This document shows, piece by piece, positions 20,644 through 30,000 of a DNA stretch of 64,000 nucleotides. The notes below the pieces were generated by a model that searched no databases, had not been told where the DNA came from, and saw only the letters and a list, made by a program, of their open reading frames with translations. A program made the translations under genes and the position numbers. The first letter of the stretch is position 1, and the number at the start of each line of letters is the position of its first letter. The stretch spans positions 123,694-187,693 of the forward strand of contig KN805393.1 of the NCBI GenBank assembly GCA_000818945.1, in the 5' to 3' direction. The DNA is from Schizochytrium sp. CCTCC M209059 (Eukaryota > Sar > Bigyra > Thraustochytrida > Thraustochytriidae).

Positions 20644-22360
20644 ATGCGGGCGGCGGCGCGGGCGCTCCGGGGCGGGCCCCGGCGGCTGCAGAAGCTGCAA
20701 GAAGCGGTCGGCGACGGGCGTGACGCTCCGCGTGCGGGGCCAGGAGGGGAGGCTCATGGTCCTCGAGGAGCAGTTCATCCCCGGCGGAGATGGCGGCGTC
20801 GTGCGCGCCGGCGACACCTTTGGAAGTGGAGACGCCGCGTCGGCGCCGCTCGGCGTGGTCCTGTACAGCGCGCACGGGCTCTACTTTGGTGCTCGGCTCC
20901 CGCACGCGCAGGACGCCATTGTCAATGACATGGAGGTGATCTCCCGGCCTACGGCGCCGCTCAGGCTCACCAAGGCTGCCACGCGCGATGCTGAGAAAGC
21001 GCAACACAGCGTGCTGGAGGCCCTTTGCATCGATGGCAACCCGGATGAGGCATCCGACGAGGAAGTTTTTCGGCCGCAGCCCCGCGACATTGAGCGCAAG
21101 GTCATCAAGGTTGGATGGAATGTGGGCATTCCCAGCGTCGATGTGCTCACGCCCTTGGGACGCGGGCAGAGCATGCTCTTTGCCACACCGGATGGACCCG
21201 GCATGGGCAAGCATCGCGACAGCTTCATGCTTGAGGTTGCTACCGGCCTGCTGAACAGCGATGTTAATGTCGACACTCATGTCTGGGCTTGCTTGCCGCC
21301 GCGTACGAGTCCGGATGATACCAACACTGTTCTCACTCCAGAGCGCGTTCGTGCCGCGTTGGGGGATCGCTCTACTCTCGTGGAGTCCACGACGCCTTCG
21401 TCTGAAACGCAGGACGACGCCGACGTCCTTGGGGTACTTGCTTCATACGTGACGTGTACACTCGCAGAGACCCGCCGGGACGCGGGCGGCGACGCCGTGC
21501 TTATGCTGCCAGACCTTCGCTCCCACTATCGCCTGTGGATGCGCGGCTTGCATCTCGCTGCTGAACACTTCAAGGAGAAGCGTGGTCACGTTCCCTCGGC
21601 GCTCTTCGCCCCAGGAGCTGACCGCGCAGATCTGCGACAATACTACTCGTCCCTTATTCAACGCTCTGCACTGCTCCGGACAGGCGGAAGTCTTTCAACC
21701 CTTCAGGGTGTCTTTATGTCCGCGCCAGGCGCCAACAAGGAGGCAGAGGAGACCCCGATTCCATGGGCTGAGCTTGTCAAGGACACGCGGCGCACAGCGA
21801 GCGAGCTGAGCCGTCTCAAGGTACTCAACGATCGCGGCATCCCGCTGACGTCCAAGAACCTTGCCAAGATTGGCATTCGCGTCGATCCGCCGCAGCTCAC
21901 AGATCTCCAGACCCAGCATGCGGAGGAACTGAAGTCTATTTCGGACGGACACATTGTCATGAATGGCCAAGGCGAGGATCTTTTCGAGTTCGATTTCCAG
22001 AACTCGCTCACCCGCATTGGCATTGGTTTCAACAAGGTTGTTTCTGGTGACACGCGCCCATTTGCTTTGCGCCAGGTGGCCGGTCCACTCCGTCTTGAGC
22101 TCAGCCACCTTATGGACGTGGCTCCTGACGCTACGGATGCGGGCGTTCCCGAACTTGTGCGCAAGTACGCGCGCGCACTTCGTCATGAACCAGGCAAGTT
22201 TCTTTCTCTCCCCGAAGAGGTGTTGCTCGTTCACGCGGTTGCCATGGGCGTTGATCCGAGCGAAGGGCTTCCTCAAATGGACGAGGACCTCGCGCGCCAA
22301 ATCAAGGAGAACAAGGACAAGATTGACCTTGACGCACTTTCCAAACCCTTTGCTCAGTAG
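20644..22360 (+). CDS. Degenerate mitochondrial F1 ATP synthase alpha-like protein, apparent +1 frame break near the 5' end
   Basis: Order and motifs follow F1 alpha. A GDG-V-T-L-R-V-R-G strand matches the family's SIGDGIARV start. VGIPSVDVLTPLGRGQ precedes the P-loop region, SLIQRSAL and GSLSTL follow, and the C-terminal half is well kept (DGHIVMNG, TRIGIGFNKVVSG, RPFALRQVAGPLRLEL). The nucleotide site is degenerate. The P-loop equivalent reads PDGPGMGKH (about 21188-21214), with no Thr/Ser after Lys. It is therefore probably a structural paralogue. The uninterrupted frame has its first ATG at 20756. A typical mitochondrial presequence (MRAAARALRGGPRRLQKL, ATG 20644) lies in another frame and joins perfectly if one base is skipped near 20719. 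A second ATG at 20605 is also possible. Confidence 0.75.
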
Positions 22361-22587
22361 CCGGCTGAGCGAGCGGGCGAGCGAACGAGCGAGCGAGCAT
22401 ACACGAGTAGTAGTAACCCGCCCCTTTTGTCTTACCTTACAGTTCGTGAATACAACATCTGATGAATTTGTCCTGAAATCACTGCTGCTGCTTTTGCTTC
22501 TGCTACCGCGGCCGTTTTTCCCATCAAGGGAAAAGGAGAGACTGTCATTTTTGTTTTTATAGTTTTGATTATTTTTATAGTTTGTCT

Positions 22588-25500
22588 TCATGACGGTGCG
22601 ACGGCAGCACTCAAACTTGACTCTCGCTGTTCCAAGCTCTCGAGCAAGCTCATGTCTCGGAAATGAAGCGTCACAGGTGTCGTTGCATCCGTGAGGGCCT
22701 TGTCCAGGGCCTCTTGATCTTTAGGCACCGACTCATCATTGATTTTCAAGAGCACGTGACCCACACCGACCTTGCCTGTTGCCTGCACAGGCCCCGGCAA
22801 CTTCGAAAATGCCTTAAAGGCTGCGCCCCCGCTTGCGTTTTTGTAAAAGATGATTCCCATAGGACTGCCTTCGGGAAAGGTGCACGTGCACGTGGTCGCT
22901 GCTTGCGATTCCTCGTCCTCGCTGTCTTCGCTGCCCTCGGATGCAGGAGGTGCCACAAAGTCGACCGTCATGGGACGCGGGCAACGCCGCAGCATGTCAA
23001 TGGTTTCTGAAAATTTCCCCGACGGCGCTGGTTCCCCATTGATCGTCTTGACCAAAAAACCCTTTTCCATTGAGTCGCCACATTGCTCTTCTGCAGGCCC
23101 TTTTCGTGAGACAAAGCTGGTCACCACGGCTGGTCCATCGGGCACGCAAGTCACGCGCAAATCCGTTGGTGATACATCGAGCGTCAAGACGTAAGAGGGG
23201 TCTCTGGCAAAACGCAACAACAGTGGTCTATCAGGCGTGTCGGCAAGAACTTTGCGCACTTCGCGAAAAGAGTGGCCCACCACGGAAACGTGATTGACGG
23301 CAGCCAGGATCATCCCGGGGTGGACACCGCCGCAAGCCTCGGCAGGGCCCTTGGACCCGTCGTCGCGAGGCTTGAACCCCTTCACCTGCACGGTGTACTC
23401 GTCAGGGTTGGAAACATCCATTTCGTTGCCATGCTTGGAGGCGATCACAAGGTAGAGCTTTGTTTCCGAAAAGGTGACGTCGACAATGTCCGATGTGGCC
23501 TTGCGCACAAGAGGCCCGGATAACTCCGGGGGCGGCGCCATAAACGTAAGATGCAGCGGGCGCTGGGCGCGACGAAGACGAGCCATGACCTTTTCCAGCG
23601 GCAGCGAGGTGACCTGCTGCCCGTTAAAGGCCACGAGAATGTCGCCAACCTGGATCTCACCTGATTGTTCCGCAGGAAGTTTTGCGTTGTCGGGCCCGCG
23701 ACGGAACTCCTTGACCACGACGTACTCGTGCTTTTGGGCAAAGGCAATGCCAAGTTGTCCCTTTTCGGAAAAGGTCACCGAATACACATTTTTGCCCTCG
23801 TGACGAAGACGTTCCATGCGTTCGCGCAAAATGTAATCTTGCGCGACACCGGCATCTGGGAGCTGGCTGACGTCAATGTCAAGAAAGTTCGAGACCACCG
23901 ACCAGTTGGCGACAACAAAAGAATTAAGTGTCTCGCTCAAGGTGAAGAGCTGTTTCGAGACAGTATCTTGCAATTGCGAGACAATGTAAAGCCGCATGCT
24001 CTCTGCAAAAAGCTCCGAGAACGTATTGTACAGCCATGCAAAGTGGCTGTCACGCACTTCGAGTTCAAGCTCTTCGATCTTGAGCTCGCACCCAGAAGGA
24101 AGGAGCTGCGGCTCGCCACCAGATGTCTGCACGAGCTGAAGGCCGATCTCGACGCTGCATTGTCCGAGGTTGGCGTCGGCGACACCTTCGCCAGAAATAT
24201 GAGGGAAATAGTTTTGCTGGAACGACCACTCGACATCGTCGACCTTGGCCTCGATGTTCCGGATAGAGATGACAAAGAAAGGCGCTCCGTGCTTGACTTT
24301 ATCAAAGGAGTTAAGTCGCACCTGAATGTATTCTCTGTGGATAATGAAACCCCCAAGGTCCAAATTAGCGATGCGGTACTCGAGTCCGTCGCGCTCGCCT
24401 GAGATCGGCGGGAGGCTGAGTTCCGGAAGATGCGACAACAAGAATTCAAGCACCTTGGTGGCGATATCGTTGACAAAGGTGCGCCTTGCCTCGGCGTCGC
24501 GAGCAATTTTCTCACCCCATTCAATGATCTTTTGCGGATCAAGATTTTTCGCCGCGTCCTCGAGGGCCTTGACCTCGTCACGCTGGCGCAAACGCTCCAC
24601 GCCTTGCGTAAGCGATTCCGTCTGACCAAATTGCCGAAGCTGCTCACCCAAAGCCGTGGCCTTTTCTTTGGCAAGAGGGAGCGCCTCGTTTGCAATGTCC
24701 GCGCCGTCCCTGAGCCTCACCCGTCCGCCGCTCTTTTGCTCGAGCGTCTGCGCCACGTCGGAACTGGCCGACTCAATCTGCTGCAGCACGACAGATGCGT
24801 ACTTTTGCAAGAGGGTCTGCAAGAGCTCTTTATTGGCTTCGAGCTTCTGCTGCAGTTCCTCGTGCGTTTTTTCGTCGTTTGCGAGCTCGCTCAACTTGGT
24901 CAAGAGCTGCTGCGTTTCGGGCCGGGCCTTGACCTGTTCCAAGATTGCGATAGCGTCTTCGTACAGCTTTTGTAGTTCTGGGTCTTCCTCGACCTTGACT
25001 TTGACCTTTTCCACAATGGCCCCAACTGCCGCTTCAACTCTGGCCCGTTCGCGTTGCAGGTCGATGTTGCCTTCAAGCACTGCTCCAATGAGTTTCTTCG
25101 AAACGCCACCCGCGGCGTCTGGGTGTCCCAGCAAAGTGGGCCCTGACTCGTCCGTGCGCATCTCCTCGCTCGCTGCCGCAGCAGCCTCGCGAACAAGCGG
25201 CGCGGTTGAACTAGCCGCGTCGATGAAGCCGCGAATTTTTTCGTCATTGTTCTCCAACAATTTGGCCAAGAGGGCGGTACCGCCTTGCACTTGGTCAAGA
25301 ATACCAGCGAGAATGTCCTTGATGAGCCTTTGCAGGGCCGCTTTGATTTTGTCCACCCGACCTGCAAAGCCCTCGTCCGCCACAGTACTTTCGACGAGAC
25401 TTTGTATTTCTTCAATGAGCTCTTTTGCTTCCGGCTGGACTTCGTGAAGGGCATCCGCGATTTGAGTGCCAAGATCTTCGCTTGCTTCGCCTTCCTGGGC

Positions 25501-26169
25501 GCGTACTTTCTGGGTAAGCGATCGCAGTATGCCGAGTACCGACTCTTTGTGCGAGCTAAGCTCCTCGTCGCCGGCAGCCACGAGCTCGGCAATCTTTTCA
25601 ATGACTTCATCGGCAGGGTCTTTCGAATGACCGCCAGTCTCCTCCACCTCTTGTTGAAACTCATCGCGGAGCTGTCCAGCTGTATCGCTTGCCACCTGGG
25701 CGGAGATCTTGGCTACTTCGTAGCCGATAAAGGCATTCTGGCAGGTATTTTCGATGCCTCGAACGGATTCGATGGCGCCAGCCTCCAGCAACACAGCGAA
25801 CACGTCGCGCATGACGCCTTGCATCTCTTGCTCCATGTCCTCCACAGGCGCATCGGACTCCTCTAAAGCGCTCTGTACAAAGCTCATGGCCTTGCGGAGG
25901 GCTTCTTGGACCTGCGGCGGGGCCTCCTCGAGGACGCCGACGATGGGATCGTCGGCTTCCCTCGTCCTGGCCGCGAGCGTCTTCACAATGGAGTGCACGC
26001 GTTCCCTGTTTTCCTCGAGATCCGCGTTTCCCTTGACAAGAGACGCCGTGATGCGCTGCAGCGCCAGCCCAACCTCCGCGTCGTCGACCTCTCTCGGCGC
26101 GGTCGCCGGGGCTTGCTCCGCGGGCGCGCTCGGCGCCGGCGCCGGCGTGGTCGTCGGGGCGGTATCCAT
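22588..26169 (-). CDS. HAM1/TULIP-like lipid-binding protein with helical repeats and four PDZ domains
   Basis: 1193 residues from the ATG at 26167-26169. The frame runs on upstream with only non-ATG codons. Residues 1-560 are helical and contain three related segments starting near 31, 186 and 352 (pattern: L-x-G/AGN-D-L, charged, RV-x4-ivk-l). Residues 570-765 (HLPELSLPPISGERDGLEY, FFVISIRNIEAKVDDVEWSF, NYFPHISGEG) resemble the HAM1-like/TULIP lipid-transfer fold. Four PDZ-like domains follow at about 796-877, 896-987, 994-1073 and 1094-1171, each with a G-x-h-L or equivalent carboxylate loop and a VGDIL-type strand. It probably tethers lipid exchange or membrane contact to PDZ ligands. It converges with the ATP-synthase-alpha-like gene (227 bp between ends). 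Confidence 0.8.
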   Translation of the reverse strand: MDTAPTTTPAPAPSAPAEQAPATAPREVDDAEVGLALQRITASLVKGNADLEENRERVHSIVKTLAARTREADDPIVGVLEEAPPQVQEALRKAMSFVQSALEESDAPVEDMEQEMQGVMRDVFAVLLEAGAIESVRGIENTCQNAFIGYEVAKISAQVASDTAGQLRDEFQQEVEETGGHSKDPADEVIEKIAELVAAGDEELSSHKESVLGILRSLTQKVRAQEGEASEDLGTQIADALHEVQPEAKELIEEIQSLVESTVADEGFAGRVDKIKAALQRLIKDILAGILDQVQGGTALLAKLLENNDEKIRGFIDAASSTAPLVREAAAAASEEMRTDESGPTLLGHPDAAGGVSKKLIGAVLEGNIDLQRERARVEAAVGAIVEKVKVKVEEDPELQKLYEDAIAILEQVKARPETQQLLTKLSELANDEKTHEELQQKLEANKELLQTLLQKYASVVLQQIESASSDVAQTLEQKSGGRVRLRDGADIANEALPLAKEKATALGEQLRQFGQTESLTQGVERLRQRDEVKALEDAAKNLDPQKIIEWGEKIARDAEARRTFVNDIATKVLEFLLSHLPELSLPPISGERDGLEYRIANLDLGGFIIHREYIQVRLNSFDKVKHGAPFFVISIRNIEAKVDDVEWSFQQNYFPHISGEGVADANLGQCSVEIGLQLVQTSGGEPQLLPSGCELKIEELELEVRDSHFAWLYNTFSELFAESMRLYIVSQLQDTVSKQLFTLSETLNSFVVANWSVVSNFLDIDVSQLPDAGVAQDYILRERMERLRHEGKNVYSVTFSEKGQLGIAFAQKHEYVVVKEFRRGPDNAKLPAEQSGEIQVGDILVAFNGQQVTSLPLEKVMARLRRAQRPLHLTFMAPPPELSGPLVRKATSDIVDVTFSETKLYLVIASKHGNEMDVSNPDEYTVQVKGFKPRDDGSKGPAEACGGVHPGMILAAVNHVSVVGHSFREVRKVLADTPDRPLLLRFARDPSYVLTLDVSPTDLRVTCVPDGPAVVTSFVSRKGPAEEQCGDSMEKGFLVKTINGEPAPSGKFSETIDMLRRCPRPMTVDFVAPPASEGSEDSEDEESQAATTCTCTFPEGSPMGIIFYKNASGGAAFKAFSKLPGPVQATGKVGVGHVLLKINDESVPKDQEALDKALTDATTPVTLHFRDMSLLESLEQRESSLSAAVAPS

Positions 26170-27092
26170 CTCGTCTCGCGCCGCTCTGGAGAGCGCCCGC
26201 TGCCGGCCGCCGCCTCGCCTCGCGATCAGTACCTCGCTCGCCCGCTCTCCGCACGCACGCACGCACGCACGCGTCCCTCTCGCTCGCCCGCGCCCTCTCG
26301 CGCGTGTCGCGCTCGCTCGGGGTCTGCGGCGAAGAGACTGTGCCTCACCCAAGTTCACTCACCTCCCTCTTCATTCGTCGTCGCAGCGCCTCCCGCCATG
26401 CCATGCCACACGCCACACCGCGCCGTGCCGCGAGCCACGCCTCGCCAGGCGACCCGCCATCGCACCAGACCTCATCCCGCGTCGCATCGCATTTCGCGCT
26501 GCCATCGCATCGCATCGCGCCGCACCGCGCCGCATCGCATCGCGGGCTGGGCTCGCGATCGCGGGATGGCGCGAAGAGGACTCGGCACTAGCCTGCTAGG
26601 AGAGGGGGCAGAGCGGCAGGTGTCCGTTGACCCGCGGGTTGGCGGCAGGCGCGGCGAGCAGCGCGGGCTCGTGCGAGAGCGCGAGAGGTGCGCGGGAGCC
26701 TCGGCCGAGGGCGGGGAGGGCGAGCAGCGGGGGAGAGGAGGCCTGAGCGAGGCGCGAGAAAACGTACAGCGTCTGCCTGGAGAGGAGGCGGAAAAGGAAA
26801 GCGAAAGAAAAGGAGGAAAACAACGAGCGAAAGTGGTGGCAGCGTCGACGAGCGTCGAGGCTGGGGGAACACGAGCGCTTGATACTGTTAGTGAACTCGT
26901 AAGACAAGTGCACAACGAACAGCAAAAGCAACTTGGGAAAGCAGAGCAAAACAAGGTCGGGCACGAAAACCCCAACGACGAGCTGGGCAGCGCCACGGCG
27001 CACGCGGACGCCGCGACGCCGCGACGCCGGCTTGGCGAAGATCGGAAGAGGAGGACACGCGTGCGGCCTTGCTGCGTGAACACCCCAACGCG
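26170..27092. other. Bidirectional promoter region, GC-rich
   Basis: Separates the divergent PDZ and coiled-coil genes. It carries (GCAC)n at about 26252-26272 and CATCG/CGCAT repeats around 26470-26545. Long ORFs run through all frames because stop codons are rare at this GC content. None looks coding. Confidence 0.4.
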
Positions 27093-30000
27093 ATGACGTC
27101 GAAGGGGTCGCCGCGAGAAAGCCTTCGGCCCGAAGTCGTGGAGGTCGGCGCCGATGCAAGGCTCGAGGAAAAAGATGCAAGCAGCGAAATCTTGCAGAGA
27201 GCGCGCAGCGGACACCTTGGAAGCATCAAAGCAAGAGATAAATATCTGGATGGCAAGCAACCTGCACACGGGTTTGCGGGTCTCTCCGGGCAAAGTCTCT
27301 CGAACAAATTGCGTCTGGGCAAACTGGGAAGCGCCCTATGGGGCGGCGTTCCTAAATTCACCGAAACACACAAGACTGACCTTGACTTTGATGCAAATGC
27401 AGACAGCGATCCTCTGAGTCCCGAGGTGCTTCTACGAAAGCGTCGTAACGTTCCTTCTGCTGCTGCGCGTGCCGATTTCGATGCTGATCGCGCCCTTCGC
27501 GCCAATACCGAGGGACAGTATGCCCGCCAGACGAGAGACAACACGTGGCAGCAAATAGGTCGAGTGGAAAGTGCGCTGGAGAAGCCGGTGACACGACGTG
27601 ACATTGCGCTTCTTGACAAACAATTTGATCGCTCTGTGCACGCAAGTCAGCGTGATATCCGGCACTCGCGCAAACCAGGGACGGGTCTCGTGGCCGAGGC
27701 TCGCATGGAGCAAGACATTGTCGCTGTGCGCGAGTATGCGCGCAAGCTCGTCAAGCGACCGAGTGTAAGCGAATCCGCATCGCGGGTGACTTCGTCTCAA
27801 GTTGATGCCGGTAGTGTCGACGAGGCCCTTGAACAAGCGTGGAATGAAGAATTGCAGGCAGCTCTTGGCTCTCATCTTGCCTCGCGGTCAAAACAGCGCG
27901 ACGCAGAAGTGCAGAACCTGCTTGCAGCCTCGCTCTTCGAGCAAAAGTGGGCAGATCTTGTGCTCGGGGAGCTCCAGGGTCAGGTGCTAGTGTCTTGCCT
28001 CGAGCAGGGCAAACTCTTGGCCAAAGTTCGAGCCCAGTTGGCCACAAGCTTTTCCTCGCTCGCCGAGGCGCAAACAATTACACTAGACGAGTTGCACGAC
28101 ATGGCCAGAGCAGTCGAGTTTTTCCGGGCCAAAGCGCGTGACCTGGCCAAGCAGCAAAGCACAATTCGCGCAGAGATTGAATGGAAACACAAGGAAGACC
28201 TTGCGCATCAAGAGGCTCTTGCGAATGAAAAGTATGCCGCTTATGAGGAAGACATTCGCGAGGTCGAGGCGTCGCAACAGCGCATGTCGGACACCCTCGC
28301 CGCTTTAAATGGAATTTACCGGAAAATGCGCGACGATGCCGAAACGATGCGGAATCTCGATATGAGCGACGTATGTGCCAAGCTGGAGAAAAAGCTGGCG
28401 GCTGCACAAACCGAGCTTGAGGAGCTTCGTCCTTTGCGCGCGCAATGCGAAGAACTGACGCGAACTACGGAACGTCAGAGCGACCATATCGAGGAGCAAA
28501 GCCAGGAGATTGAGGGGTTGCGAGAGGAGCTCGAGCAGCGAAATGGACTCGTGCAGAGTCTTATGGAACAACACAGTGCACACTTGAGTTTCGAAGAGCT
28601 TGGCAAAGAAAAGGACGCCACGGGTGTGCAGCACGCTTCCGAGGAGGCCTTTGAAGACGGCGACGAAGAAAGCGATGAGGACGATGAGGACGACGAGGAC
28701 GACGAGGACGAAGACGAAGACGAAGAAGAAGGGGAGGAGGTCGACGAGACCAACGAAGGCGCAGACCTTGCAATTGTCGCAGATCCGGCAAACGAGCATG
28801 TGGATGGTACAGAGGATGCGGACGCAAGTAACCTTGAGGACGGTGCCGGCGCCGCCGGTACCGACGCAAACGACGAGACAGATGCAGCAGGGGACGGTGC
28901 TAAAAAGACAAAGGGTAAAAAGAAAAAGGGAAAAGGAAAGAAGCTCAAACGAAAAGGAAAGAAGAAGGCCAAAAAGAAGGAAACCCCCTTTATCGTGGGC
29001 AAGAAAATTCGCAAGACGACAGACACTGTCAAAGTCCCGGGCGTGGAGGACGCCAAGCTCGGCGGGCCAGGCGCAGCAGGGGAGATCCGCGAAGGAATGG
29101 ATGAGGCAAGCAGTGCCAAAACCTTTTTGTGTCCCAGATGCAATGTCGCGCTTGACCGAGCAGGCAACATTGATCCCTCCGCTTTGGCCAACAGCGACAA
29201 TCGTCTAGCCTGTGAAGGCTACCGGATGCTTTTGCCTAATCTCATGGGTTACAGGCCCGAGCGGCCGCGCAAATGGGTGTTGCGGTGCATGCGGAGCATT
29301 ATTCGTGCGAAACGGTGCGCAGACTTTTCTGCAGCGCGTATGGGAAAGCCCAAGATTCGCTTTCCGGAGTTCGTCTATCTGTGGTTTACGCCACGCAAAG
29401 AGCGTCTCGCCGAGCTCGAGTCATTTGAAGGTCAAGAAGCAGTCCTCTTGGCCAAAGCCGAAGCAGACGAGAGTCGATGGGGCCTTTACTACGGTATCAA
29501 GAAGCTCGCCAAGGAGCTGCCCGAGGCGCGCGTTTTTTACACGTTCCTGGACGAAAAGTACGGCGAGGACGACTTTGCCTTTTACCTGCACTGTCTGACC
29601 ATCATGGAAGCCGTGGTGAACGAGAGGCGGTGCGTCTTTGCATGGGGCTTCAACACGAATGCATGCGACTACGACGCGATGCGTGAAGTGGAGGACGAAG
29701 AAGGCGGCGAAGATGATCTTGACGACTTTATCTTTGTAGAAATCCGCCACGCTGTTGAAGTCACAGAGCGCGTCATGAAGCGTGCTTCGGAGGACGATTG
29801 CAAGCGCGCGGTCAAGACGCTGGTGGAAAACGCTGTCCAGGAAGAAATTCGCATCACGCCAACCACAGGCCAGCGCATTATCGACATCAATGTCTGCCTG
29901 CGCGTCCTCCTCCAAGAGTATCGCGACGAGCAGGCACACAGGCGCGCAGCGCTGCGTCTCATGTTTGGATGCGCCTCGTCGGGGCCGGAAGAGCAAGTCG

